64,000 bases of DNA from Mycobacterium shinjukuense (GTDB taxonomy: Bacteria; Actinomycetota; Actinomycetes; Mycobacteriales; Mycobacteriaceae), in contig NZ_AP022575.1 of NCBI RefSeq assembly GCF_010730055.1, positions 186,001 through 250,000 of the forward strand, written 5' to 3'. This document shows positions 32,018 to 40,563 of the stretch, one piece after another (position 1 is the first letter of the stretch; every line of letters begins with the position of its first letter). The position numbers and the translations under genes were made by a program. The notes beneath the pieces are model-generated. The model was given only the letters and a program-made list of their open reading frames with translations. It was not told the origin of the DNA and made no database searches.

Positions 32018-32683
32018 ATGGTGAAGGTGGTGCTGGCGGTCGCGGCGGTGTGCTGGCTGGTCGGTTGTGCACCCGGGGCCAACTCGGCGCGGCCCGCACA
32101 CGTCGACATCGCCAAGGTCGCCGCGGTGAAGTCGAGCTTTGGACCCGAATTCAGTGTCACCGAGGTGCCGCCCACAGGCATCGACCCCCAGTTCTTTTCC
32201 GCCCGCAAACTGCCCGAGGGGCTCAGCTTCGATCCGGCCAACTGTGCGCCTGTGGCCACGGGGCCCGACCTGCCCGCCGGCCTGCGGGGCAACATGGCCG
32301 CCGTCTCCGCGGAGGGCAACGGCAACCGGTTCGTCGTGATCGCGGTGGAGACCTCCCAACCGCTGCCGGTCAGTTCCCCGGGGAAAGAGTGCAGCCAGGT
32401 GGCCTTCACCGGGCCCCAGATACGCGGCGGTATCGCGGTGATCGATGCACCGACGATCGACGGCACCCAGACCCTGGGCATCCACCGTGTCCTGCAGGCG
32501 GTCGTCGACGGGTCAACCCGCACCGGCGAGCTCTACGACTACTCGGCGCACTTCGGCGACTACGAGGTGATCGTCACCGCAAATCCGCTGGTGATCCCCG
32601 ACCGGGCGGTCGCCCGGGTCGACACCCAACGTGCCCGCGACCTGCTGGTCAAGGCGGTGGCCGCGGTTCGCGGCCAACGCTAA
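32018..32683 (+). CDS. DUF5642-family lipoprotein, second copy
   Basis: This 221-residue lipoprotein has signal peptide VKVVLAVAAVCWLVGCAPG (lipobox LVGC) and the same order of motifs as the preceding gene: AAVKSSFGPEFSVTEV, a central Cys pair region, TQTLGIHRVL and the closing LLVKAVAAVRG. The two are clearly tandem paralogues that have diverged well. I used the ATG at 32018. It converges with the AlkB-like gene four bases away. Confidence 0.8.
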   Translation: MVKVVLAVAAVCWLVGCAPGANSARPAHVDIAKVAAVKSSFGPEFSVTEVPPTGIDPQFFSARKLPEGLSFDPANCAPVATGPDLPAGLRGNMAAVSAEGNGNRFVVIAVETSQPLPVSSPGKECSQVAFTGPQIRGGIAVIDAPTIDGTQTLGIHRVLQAVVDGSTRTGELYDYSAHFGDYEVIVTANPLVIPDRAVARVDTQRARDLLVKAVAAVRGQR

Positions 32684-32686
32684 CTG

Positions 32687-33283
32687 CTAACGCACGTCGC
32701 GCGGCCGGAACTGGAGGCTGACCCGCGGACCCGCCGCGGTGGATGTCTTGGGAACCGAGTGCTCCCAGGTGCGTTGACACGATCCGCCCATCACCAGCAG
32801 GTCGCCGTGCGCCAGGGGAAATCGCAGCGACGGGCCGCCGCCGCGCGGCCGCATCGCGAAGGTGCGGGTGGCGCCGAGGCTGACGATCGCCACCATGGTG
32901 TCCTCGGTGCTGCCGCGACCGATGGTGTCACCGTGCCAGGCCACGCTGTCGGAGCCGTCGCGGTAGCAACACAGCCCGACGGTGGTGAACGGCTCGCCCA
33001 GCTCGCCGCCGTAGATGTCGTTGAGCCGGCGCCGCAGCCGCGCCAGCAGCGGATGCGGCGGATCCTCAACCGTCAGGTCATAAAAGCTGACCAGCCGGGG
33101 GACGTCGACCACCCGGTCATACATGCGGCGGCGTTCGGCTCGCCACGGCACCGCGCGCAACAACGCGTCCAGCAGCTCCTCGGCGCCGGTCAGCCACCCG
33201 GAGCGGAAGTCGATGAAGGCGCCGTCACCGAGTTGTCTTCGCTCCTGGTGCTCGAAAAGTGAGGCCTGCACCGCGATCGCCAC
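32687..33283 (-). CDS. AlkB-like 2-oxoglutarate/Fe(II) oxygenase, Rv1000c orthologue
   Basis: This 198-residue protein has the iron-binding triad of the AlkB superfamily: H-x-D in SVAWHGDTIG and the distal H in TWEHSVPK. The 2-oxoglutarate-binding arginines are in GPRVSLQFRPRDV near the C-terminus. Such enzymes remove alkyl groups from DNA or RNA bases by oxidation. The length is standard. It converges with the DUF5642 copy and is divergent from arcA. Confidence 0.9.
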   Translation of the reverse strand: MAIAVQASLFEHQERRQLGDGAFIDFRSGWLTGAEELLDALLRAVPWRAERRRMYDRVVDVPRLVSFYDLTVEDPPHPLLARLRRRLNDIYGGELGEPFTTVGLCCYRDGSDSVAWHGDTIGRGSTEDTMVAIVSLGATRTFAMRPRGGGPSLRFPLAHGDLLVMGGSCQRTWEHSVPKTSTAAGPRVSLQFRPRDVR

Positions 33284-33362
33284 CTCCCGAGCCTATCGCA
33301 CACCCGTTCGAGGAGGCGGTGCAGGACACGGCCGCCGGGATCGGGCGGCTACGGTTTGAGCT

Positions 33363-34571
33363 GTGGCAGCTCAGCTGGGCGTGGATTCCGAGGTGGGAAC
33401 GCTACGGGAGGCCATCCTGCACCGCCCGGGTGCCGAGCTGCAGCGGCTCAGCCCCCGCAACAACGATCAGCTGCTGTTCGACGGGCTGCCCTGGGTTGCC
33501 CGCGCGCAGCAGGAGCATGACCAGTTCGCCGAGCTGCTGCGTGCCCGCGGTGTGCGGGTGCTGCTGCTCTCGGACCTGCTGACCGAGGCGTTGCAGCACA
33601 GCGGGGCCGCCCGGATGCAGGGGGTGACCGCCGCGGTTGACGCGCGCCGGCTCGGAGCGCCGTTGGCCCAAGAGCTTTCCGCCTACCTGCGCGGCCTCGA
33701 CCCGGTGACCTTGGCTCACGTCTTGACCGCCGGGATGACGTTCAACGAGCTGCCCGCGGATGCCCGGACCGAGGCGTCGCTGGTGCTGCGGATGCATCAG
33801 GGGGCCGATTTCGTCATCGACCCGCTGCCGAACCTGGTGTTCACCCGGGACTCGTCGATATGGATCGGGCCGCGGGTGGTGATCCCGTCGCTGGCGTTGC
33901 GGGCGCGGGCGCGTGAGGCGTCGCTGACCGACCTGATCTATGCCCATCACCCGCGGTTCACCGGTGTGCGCAAGGCCTACGAATCCAGGGCCGCTCCGGT
34001 AGAGGGGGGTGACGTGATGCTGCTCGCCCCGGGTGTGGTCGCCATCGGAGTGGGGGAGCGGACCACCCCGGCCGGTGCGGAAGCGTTGGCGCGCAGCCTT
34101 TTTGATGACGACCTGGCGAACACGGTGCTGGCGGTGCCGATCGCTCAGCGGCGCGCGCAGATGCACCTGGACACGGTGTGCACGATGGTCGATACCGACA
34201 CCATGGTGATGTATGCCAACGTGGTCGACACCCTTGCGGCATATACGATCCGGCGCACGCCGGCCGGGGTGAGCATCAGCGAGGAAACCTTGTTTCTACA
34301 GGCGGCCGCCCGGGCGATCGGGGTGGACAAGCTGCGGGTCGTGCACACCGGATTGGATCCCGTCGTCGCCGAACGCGAACAGTGGGACGACGGCAACAAC
34401 ACGTTGGCCTTGGCGCCCGGTGTCGTCGTCGCCTATGAGCGCAACGTGCAGACCAACGCCCGCCTGCGGGATGCGGGCATCGAGGTGCTCACCATCGCGG
34501 GCTCCGAATTGGGCACCGGCCGTGGCGGGCCACGCTGCATGTCGTGTCCGGTCGCCCGCGATCCGGTGTAG
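33363..34571 (+). CDS. arcA: Arginine deiminase
   Basis: This 402-residue enzyme hydrolyses arginine to citrulline and ammonia. Family motifs are present in order: substrate-loop FTRDSSIWIG (about 161-170), EGGDVMLL (about 213-220), HLDTVCTMVD (about 265-274) and the catalytic cysteine C392 in GRGGPRCMSCPV. No arcB or arcC genes lie next to it, so it acts outside a classical ADI operon. The start is the GTG at 33363; it is divergent from the AlkB-like gene with 79 bp between. Confidence 0.95.
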   Translation: MAAQLGVDSEVGTLREAILHRPGAELQRLSPRNNDQLLFDGLPWVARAQQEHDQFAELLRARGVRVLLLSDLLTEALQHSGAARMQGVTAAVDARRLGAPLAQELSAYLRGLDPVTLAHVLTAGMTFNELPADARTEASLVLRMHQGADFVIDPLPNLVFTRDSSIWIGPRVVIPSLALRARAREASLTDLIYAHHPRFTGVRKAYESRAAPVEGGDVMLLAPGVVAIGVGERTTPAGAEALARSLFDDDLANTVLAVPIAQRRAQMHLDTVCTMVDTDTMVMYANVVDTLAAYTIRRTPAGVSISEETLFLQAAARAIGVDKLRVVHTGLDPVVAEREQWDDGNNTLALAPGVVVAYERNVQTNARLRDAGIEVLTIAGSELGTGRGGPRCMSCPVARDPV

Positions 34572-34583
34572 CTTGCCGCCCAA

Positions 34584-36152
34584 TCAGCGCCAGCTGGGCA
34601 GCCAGATCTGCATGTTCCAAATCTGTTGGGAGATCGGCAGACCGGTCAGCACCGGGAACAGCCACACGAAGTTCGTCACCACCAGGGCGAGGTAACAGCA
34701 GACCAGGATCAGCCCCAGCGTGCGCCGCTCCTTGCCCTGACCGGGCTGGTAGAGGATGTCACCGAGGATCAGCGCGATGGCCATCACCAGAAACGGCGCC
34801 ATGGTCGCCGCGTAGAAGAAGTACATCTGCCGGTCGATGTCGGCAAACCACGGCAGCCATCCGGCGCCATAGCCGACCAGCACCGCCGCGTATCGCCAGT
34901 CCCGGCGCACACACATCCGCCAGCCCGCGTACAGCAACACCGGCACCGCCAGCCACCACATCGCCGGGGTGCCGACCAGCATTTCGGCTTTGACGCACGA
35001 TTGCGCGCCGCAGCCGGGCACGTTTTGTTGGTCGATGGCATAAAGCACCGGCCGCAACGACATCGGCCAGCTCCACGGCTTGGATTCCCAGGGATGGTAG
35101 TTGCCCGCGGAATTCGTTAGCCCCGCATGGAATTGGAAAGCCTTGGCGGTGTAGTACCAGAGCGAGCGGATGGCGTCGGGCACCGGCACAATGCTGTCCT
35201 GGCCGATGGTCAGCCCCACCTGGTGGCGGTCGATCGCGGTCTCGGAGGCGAACCAACCCGCGTAGCTCGCCAGATAGACCGCGAACGGGATCAGCGCCAG
35301 CGCATACCCGGTGGGGACCGAGTCACGTCGCACCGTCCCCAGCCACGGTCGCGGCACCCGGTACTGACGGCGCGCCGCCACGTCGAACGCCAGTGACAGC
35401 ACACCGAAGAACAGCACGAAGTACAGACCCGACCACTTGGTGGCGCAGGCCAACCCGAGGAGCACCCCGGCCCCGAACCGCCACCAGCGCACACCCAGCC
35501 GCGGGCCCCACACGGTCTGGGCATTGCGGCCCGCGAGCAGGGCGACGTGCAGCCGCCGGCGAACCTGATCGCGGTCGACGATCAGCGCGCCGAACGCCGC
35601 GACCACAAAGAACGTGAGAAAGCCGTCCAGCAGCGCGGTTCGCGAGGCGACAAAGCTGACGCCGTCACAGATGAGCAGCAACCCGGCGATAGCGCCGACC
35701 AACGTCGAGCGGCTGATCCGCCGGACGATCCGCGTCGCCAGCGCCACCAGCACCACGCCCAGCAGCGCGCCGCTGAACCGCCAGCCGAATCCGGTGTAGC
35801 CGAACAGGGCTTCGCCGATGGCGATCAGTTGCTTGCCCACCGGCGGATGCACCACCAGGCCAAACCCGGGGTTGTCCTCCACTCCATGGTTGTGCAGCAC
35901 CTGCCAGGCCTGCGGCGCGTAGTGCTTCTCGTCGAAAATCGGGGTGCCGGCATCGGTCGGCGAGCCCAGGTTCAGGAATCGGGTCAGCGCGGCCAGCAGC
36001 GTGATCACGGCGGTGACCAGCCAGCCGCGCAACCGGTCTGTCGGCCCGAAATCGGCGACCGGCATCAGCGGCCCGGGGCTGAGCACCGGTACCGTCCGCT
36101 CCAGCATTCGGTCCTGGTCGGGGACGGAGGTTTGTTGGGGCGGGGCGGTCAT
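34584..36152 (-). CDS. pmt: Protein O-mannosyltransferase
   Basis: This 522-residue polytopic membrane protein matches Rv1002c (GT39, Pmt family), which transfers mannose from polyprenol-phosphate-mannose to Ser/Thr of exported proteins, linked to Sec export. The luminal loop 1 contains the catalytic-type FDEKHYAPQ (Asp-Glu pair). About ten membrane helices follow. The N-terminal 30 residues are Pro/Gln-rich. I use the ATG at 36152; another at 36179 would add nine residues and overlap the divergent rsmI start. Confidence 0.9.
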   Translation of the reverse strand: MTAPPQQTSVPDQDRMLERTVPVLSPGPLMPVADFGPTDRLRGWLVTAVITLLAALTRFLNLGSPTDAGTPIFDEKHYAPQAWQVLHNHGVEDNPGFGLVVHPPVGKQLIAIGEALFGYTGFGWRFSGALLGVVLVALATRIVRRISRSTLVGAIAGLLLICDGVSFVASRTALLDGFLTFFVVAAFGALIVDRDQVRRRLHVALLAGRNAQTVWGPRLGVRWWRFGAGVLLGLACATKWSGLYFVLFFGVLSLAFDVAARRQYRVPRPWLGTVRRDSVPTGYALALIPFAVYLASYAGWFASETAIDRHQVGLTIGQDSIVPVPDAIRSLWYYTAKAFQFHAGLTNSAGNYHPWESKPWSWPMSLRPVLYAIDQQNVPGCGAQSCVKAEMLVGTPAMWWLAVPVLLYAGWRMCVRRDWRYAAVLVGYGAGWLPWFADIDRQMYFFYAATMAPFLVMAIALILGDILYQPGQGKERRTLGLILVCCYLALVVTNFVWLFPVLTGLPISQQIWNMQIWLPSWR

Positions 36153-36177
36153 CGGTGTCGATCGTAGGCTGTCGGTC

Positions 36178-37041
36178 ATGTGCTCCGGTCGCCTTCTGCT
36201 CGGCGCAACCCCGTTGGGCCGGCCGTCGGACGCGTCGCCGCGCCTGATCGACGCGCTGGCCAGTGCCGACGTGGTGGCGGCCGAGGACACCCGGCGGGTG
36301 CGGAATTTGGCCAAGGCGCTCGACGTCGCGATGACCGGGCGGCTGGTCAGCCTGTATGACCGGGTCGAGGCGGTGCGGGTGACCTCGCTGCTGGACGCGA
36401 TGACCGCCGGTGCGACGGTGCTGGTGGTCAGCGACGCCGGGATGCCGGTCATCAGCGACCCCGGCTTTCGGCTGGTGGCGGCGTGTGTTGCCGCCGGGGT
36501 TCCGGTGACCTGCCTACCGGGGCCGTCCGCGGTGACGACCGCGCTGGTGGTGTCGGGCCTGCCGGCGGAGAAATTCTGTTTCGAGGGTTTTGCCCCGCGG
36601 AAGGGCTCGGCGCGCAGGGCCTGGCTGGCCTCGCTGGCCGACGAGCCGCGCACCTGGGTGTTCTTCGAATCGCCGCGCCGATTGGCCGCCTGCCTGCGCG
36701 ATGCCGTCGAGCAGCTCGGCGGTGCCCGTCCGGCCGCGATCTGCCGCGAGCTGACCAAGGTGCACGAGGAGGTGGTGCGCGGATCGCTTGCCGACCTGGC
36801 GACCTGGGCCGCCGGCGGCGTGCTCGGTGAGATCACCGTGGTGGTGGCCGGCGCCGGCGTGACCGCGCGGGTCGACATGCGGGCCCTGGTCGATGAGGTC
36901 GAAAAGCTTGTCGCGGTGGGCATCCGGGTCAAGGACGCCTGTAGCGAGGTGGCCTCGGCACATCCGGCGGTGCGCACCCGCCAGCTCTACGACGCGGTCC
37001 TACTGTCCCGCCGTGCGAGGGGTGACTCGGAGCAACCGTAG
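36178..37041 (+). CDS. rsmI: 16S rRNA (cytidine-2'-O)-methyltransferase
   Basis: This 287-residue protein is a tetrapyrrole-methylase-fold enzyme that 2'-O-methylates C1402 in 16S rRNA. It has the N-terminal GATPLGRPSDASPRL, VVAAEDTRRVRNLAKAL, the VVSDAGMPVISDPG loop and the CLPGPSAVTTALVVSGLP segment, all hallmarks of RsmI. The C-terminus has the small helical domain typical of the long form. The ATG at 36178 gives the family start; it is divergent from pmt. Confidence 0.95.
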   Translation: MCSGRLLLGATPLGRPSDASPRLIDALASADVVAAEDTRRVRNLAKALDVAMTGRLVSLYDRVEAVRVTSLLDAMTAGATVLVVSDAGMPVISDPGFRLVAACVAAGVPVTCLPGPSAVTTALVVSGLPAEKFCFEGFAPRKGSARRAWLASLADEPRTWVFFESPRRLAACLRDAVEQLGGARPAAICRELTKVHEEVVRGSLADLATWAAGGVLGEITVVVAGAGVTARVDMRALVDEVEKLVAVGIRVKDACSEVASAHPAVRTRQLYDAVLLSRRARGDSEQP

Positions 37042-37054
37042 CCGGCGCGTCAGG

Positions 37055-38227
37055 TCAGGGTGTGCAGAACCCGATCGGACCGATCGCGGGCGTGCACAGC
37101 TGCGGGTGCGGGGGCGGCCCGGGCAGCGCCGGCAGCGGGGGTGGCCCGGGCAACGCCGGCAGCGGGGGTGGCCCAGGCAGCGCCGGCAGACCGCCCGGGA
37201 GAGCCGGAAGCCCCGCCGGCAGACCGGCCGCGGCGGCCAGCGCCGGCAGCGCCGCGGCCACCGCAGCCGGGTCCACCCCCGGCAGACCGGCCGGAAGGCC
37301 CGCCTGCAGGGCCGGCAGGGCGGCCGCCAGTTGCGGGAGGCTGCCCGCGGCCAGCGCCGCGACGTCCGCCGGTGACATGCCCGGCAGGCTCGGCAATGCC
37401 ACGCCCGGCAGCGCGGCCGCCGCCATCGCCAACAGATCCGCCGGCGGTACACCCGGCAGAGCCGGCAGCCCGATGCCGGGCAGACCGCCCGCCGCGGCCA
37501 GCGCGACCAGGGTCGCCGGCGACACGCCCGGCAGACCCGGCAGCGCCGCCGCCGGTGCGGCCGACGGCAACAGCATCGAGCCCACCGTGCTGGCCGCCGC
37601 GTTCGCGGCCGGCAGGATCCCCGAGGACTGCAGCGCGTTGTAGGCCAGCACGACGTAGGTGACGGCCAGCGCGCTGGAGGTCACCACGCTGGCGGCGGTG
37701 GCGCCCACTCCCAAGACGCCGTTGACGACCGCGGCGGCGGTGTTCACCCCGCTGGGTACGCCGGCGAGAGCGGCGACGTCGGGAATGCCGGGAACGGCGA
37801 TGCCGGGCGGGATGCCGATGCCGGGGATCGCCGGCACCCCGACCCCCGGCGGCAGGGCCGGGTTTGCCAGCGCGGGCGGGGGCGGCAGGGCCGCGGGGCC
37901 CACGTTGGGCACTCCGGGCGGGCCGGGTATTCCCGGCGTGGCCACTCCGGGGATCGCGGCGGCGGCCGCCGGCGCGCCCGGCCGCGGCGCCAGGGCCGGC
38001 GCGATCGCCGCGGCGGGCGGCTCGAACGGCGCCGGAACCGCGTTTGCCGCCGCGGGCGGCCCCGACTTCGTCCCAGGCATCAGGACCGAAGCCAGGCGGT
38101 CGCACTGCTGACCGGGGCTGCACGTGCCTCCCGGCATCCGCACCGGCTCGGTGGCCGTCAACGGTGTGACCGCCAGCGCCCCACCCAGCACGGCAGCGGC
38201 CGCAGCGCCAACGATGGCGACTCTCAT
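37055..38227 (-). CDS. Secreted Pro/Ala/Leu-rich protein, Rv1004c orthologue
   Basis: This 390-residue protein has a signal peptide (RVAIVGAAAAAVLGGALAVTPLTA) and one short charged region with two cysteines (GTCSPGQQC). The remainder is very rich in Ala, Pro, Leu and Gly. The C-terminal part carries degenerate repeats such as LPGVSPATLVALAAAGG and LPGMSPADVAALAAGS, and an in-frame 27-bp tandem repeat near the end. No enzyme domain is visible. The ATG at 38227 has GAAGGGG upstream. It is probably an exported structural protein of unknown role. Confidence 0.75.
   Translation of the reverse strand: MRVAIVGAAAAAVLGGALAVTPLTATEPVRMPGGTCSPGQQCDRLASVLMPGTKSGPPAAANAVPAPFEPPAAAIAPALAPRPGAPAAAAAIPGVATPGIPGPPGVPNVGPAALPPPPALANPALPPGVGVPAIPGIGIPPGIAVPGIPDVAALAGVPSGVNTAAAVVNGVLGVGATAASVVTSSALAVTYVVLAYNALQSSGILPAANAAASTVGSMLLPSAAPAAALPGLPGVSPATLVALAAAGGLPGIGLPALPGVPPADLLAMAAAALPGVALPSLPGMSPADVAALAAGSLPQLAAALPALQAGLPAGLPGVDPAAVAAALPALAAAAGLPAGLPALPGGLPALPGPPPLPALPGPPPLPALPGPPPHPQLCTPAIGPIGFCTP
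37118..37189. repeat. 27-bp tandem repeat in the Rv1004c-like gene
   Basis: Units at 37118-37144, 37145-37171 and a partial third from 37172 differ by one or two bases. On the coding strand each unit encodes nine residues, PPPLPALPG. The array is in frame, so copy-number change would lengthen or shorten the C-terminus without disrupting it. Confidence 0.8.
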
Positions 38228-38341
38228 CACTGACCCCTTCTCGAATTTCAACACCCGGTCGCTTGAGCTTAGGCGCAGCGGGCCCGCCATGTGGGCGTTA
38301 CGCGAAATTCCACCCACCGAGCGCTCAGAAAAATTTGCTGA

Positions 38342-39607
38342 CTACCCGACCCGCTGCGCCGTCGCCGGGACCGGCGGCCGCACTATGGGCGCCGCCTTGT
38401 GCAGGCACTCCGCCCATTCGGCGTCGGGTTCGGAGTCGGCGGTGATCCCGCCGCCCACGCCCAGCACGGCGTTGCCGCAGGCGTCGAATTCGACGGTGCG
38501 GATCGCGACATTAAGCTCGCATCCGGCTATCGGCGACGCTAAACCAATTGCGCCGCAATATATCCCGCGCCGATGCTGCTCCCATTGCGAAATCAGTTGG
38601 CGGGCACGAAGTTTAGGTGTTCCGGTGACCGACGCCGGCGGGAAGGTGGCGTCCAGCAGCGCCGACGTCGGGAGTTCGACCGGAACCCGCGCCGCCACCG
38701 TGGACACCAGATGCCACACGCCCGGCGCGCGCCGCACCACCAACAGCTCCGGCACCGTGACGGTGCCGGTAATGGCCACCCGGCCAAGGTCATTGCGAAC
38801 CAAGTCCACGATCATGATGTTCTCGGCCACCTCTTTGGGCGAAGCCCGCAACGCCGATGGCCAGGCCGCCAACGGCAGGGTGCCCTTGATCGGGCTGGAC
38901 GCCACGAAGTCACCGCGGCGACAAAGGAACAGCTCCGGGGAGAGCGACGCCACCGCGCCCCACCGGCCTGCGACGTAGGCCGCCCGGGCCGGGGAGGTGC
39001 GGGCGACCCCCTCGATGAAAAAATCCAACGGGGAACCGGTGACGGTCCCGGTGAACTGGGTGCACACGCACGCCTGATACACCTCGCCGGCGGCGATCGC
39101 TTCCAGGCAGGCCAGCACCCCGCCGCGGTGTGTTTGCCGGTCGGCGGTATCCCAATCGATCCGCCAGGTCGGTGCCGGCCTCCCGCCCGGTGCCGCCAGC
39201 AGGGCATCGGCCAGCCAGGCCGGCATGGGTGCACCCGACAGGCTCTCGTAGAGCCACTGCCCGCTGCGGTCGCGGCGCAGCAGGCAGTCGGTCCAGCCGC
39301 CGGCGGCCTCGGGAATCCGGTTGGGCCGTCCGTCGGCGCCCGGATCCGGATACGACAGGTAACCGACCCAGCCGCCGCCCACGGCGACGGGCCCCGGGTC
39401 GGGTCGCCGCCGACCCGGCGGGACCGAGAACGCGTCGTCGCGGCTCACCGGCAGCACCGACACACTGGGCGCGATCACCGCCAACGCCCCGAACCATTCG
39501 CCGGTCAGCGCGGCCGGCGGCGGCAAACCGAGTCGACCGGTGGCATCGCCGACGGCGCGCAGCAGCGTGGGCGCGCCGCCAAGATCGCCGAGCCGCTCGA
39601 TTCGCAC
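38342..39607 (-). CDS. pabB: Aminodeoxychorismate synthase component I
   Basis: This 421-residue chorismate-utilising enzyme supplies 4-amino-4-deoxychorismate for folate synthesis. The catalytic domain has GEVYQACVCTQF, the active-site lysine motif PIKGTLPL, AENIMIVDLVRNDLG and the C-terminal GIYCGAIGLASPIAGCELNVAIRT segment. The N-terminal half is a shortened subdomain with GGGWVGYLSYPDPG. It is somewhat shorter than I recall for Rv1005c. It is convergent neither with its upstream nor downstream neighbour and stands alone between two minus-strand genes. Confidence 0.92.
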   Translation of the reverse strand: MRIERLGDLGGAPTLLRAVGDATGRLGLPPPAALTGEWFGALAVIAPSVSVLPVSRDDAFSVPPGRRRPDPGPVAVGGGWVGYLSYPDPGADGRPNRIPEAAGGWTDCLLRRDRSGQWLYESLSGAPMPAWLADALLAAPGGRPAPTWRIDWDTADRQTHRGGVLACLEAIAAGEVYQACVCTQFTGTVTGSPLDFFIEGVARTSPARAAYVAGRWGAVASLSPELFLCRRGDFVASSPIKGTLPLAAWPSALRASPKEVAENIMIVDLVRNDLGRVAITGTVTVPELLVVRRAPGVWHLVSTVAARVPVELPTSALLDATFPPASVTGTPKLRARQLISQWEQHRRGIYCGAIGLASPIAGCELNVAIRTVEFDACGNAVLGVGGGITADSEPDAEWAECLHKAAPIVRPPVPATAQRVG

Positions 39608-39657
39608 CGCCCTAGCTTGACAGAACGGCGGATTTTCGCACGCCAGGAGTCGGTCCC

Positions 39658-40563
39658 CTAGGTGCGGCTGATGGTGCGTGCGCTGGTCAGGGCCGCTAGT
39701 TTGGCCGGATTGCGCATCACATAGAAGTTGGTGATCTTGTCGTCGATGACTTCCAGCGTGATCACCCCTTCGAGGTGTTCGCCGAGGTAGAACACCACCG
39801 CCGGCGCGCTGTTGCAGGTCGCCAGCTGCACGCGCAGCTGCGCCCCCGCCTTACGCATCAGCCCGATAATGGCCCTGGCCACCCGCTCGGCGCCGACCAC
39901 CGGCTTGCGGGCCGCCGACACCTTGCCGCCACTGTCGGCCATCCAGGTGGCGTCCGGAGCGAGCATGGCCACCAGGGCCGCCACATCGCCGCTGGCCGCC
40001 GTGGCGAGGAACTGTTCGGTGATCTCCGCTTTGCGTTGCGGGTTGATGTCGTCGAATCGCTTTCGCCGCGCCCGCACGTGTTCGCGGGCCCGGTGGGCAA
40101 CCTGTCGCACCGTGGCGGCCGGTTTGCCCACCGCGTCGGCGATCTCGCCGTAGTCGAATCCGAACACCTCGCGCAGCACGAACACCGCCCGTTCGTCCGG
40201 GCTCAGGGTTTCCAGCAGGACCAGCATGGCCATCGAAACCGATTCCGCCAGCACGACATCGGCCGACGGGTCCTGGTCGTCGAGGAGCAGCGGCTCGGGT
40301 AGCCACGGGCCCACGTACTCCTCACGACGGCGGGCGCTGGCCCGGAGCGCGTTGAGGGCTTGACGGGTGACCAGCCGGGCCAGGTAGGACTTGGTGTCCT
40401 GCACCGTCGACAGGTCGACATCGGCCCACCGCAAGTAACTGTCCTGCAGCACGTCATCGGATTCGGTTGCCGAGCCGAGGATTTCGTAGGCGATGGTGAA
40501 CAGCAGCGGTCGCAGCAGGGTGAAGCGTTCGGCGTGCTCGGTGCGATCCGACGCGGGCGTCAT
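39658..40563 (-). CDS. ECF41-group RNA polymerase sigma factor (SigJ-like)
   Basis: This 301-residue protein has sigma region 2 (about 12-80, LLFTIAYEILGSATESDDVLQDSYLRW) and region 4 (about 105-170, DEVFGFDYGEIADAVGKPAATVRQVAHRAREHV-type helix-turn-helix). A C-terminal SnoaL-like extension (about 180-301) also occurs in ECF41 factors and regulates their activity without an anti-sigma factor. ECF41 genes are typically linked to a carboxymuconolactone decarboxylase, oxidoreductase or epimerase (COE) gene; the upstream flavoprotein fits the oxidoreductase class. Start ATG 40563 overlaps the oxidoreductase stop. Confidence 0.88.
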   Translation of the reverse strand: MTPASDRTEHAERFTLLRPLLFTIAYEILGSATESDDVLQDSYLRWADVDLSTVQDTKSYLARLVTRQALNALRASARRREEYVGPWLPEPLLLDDQDPSADVVLAESVSMAMLVLLETLSPDERAVFVLREVFGFDYGEIADAVGKPAATVRQVAHRAREHVRARRKRFDDINPQRKAEITEQFLATAASGDVAALVAMLAPDATWMADSGGKVSAARKPVVGAERVARAIIGLMRKAGAQLRVQLATCNSAPAVVFYLGEHLEGVITLEVIDDKITNFYVMRNPAKLAALTSARTISRT

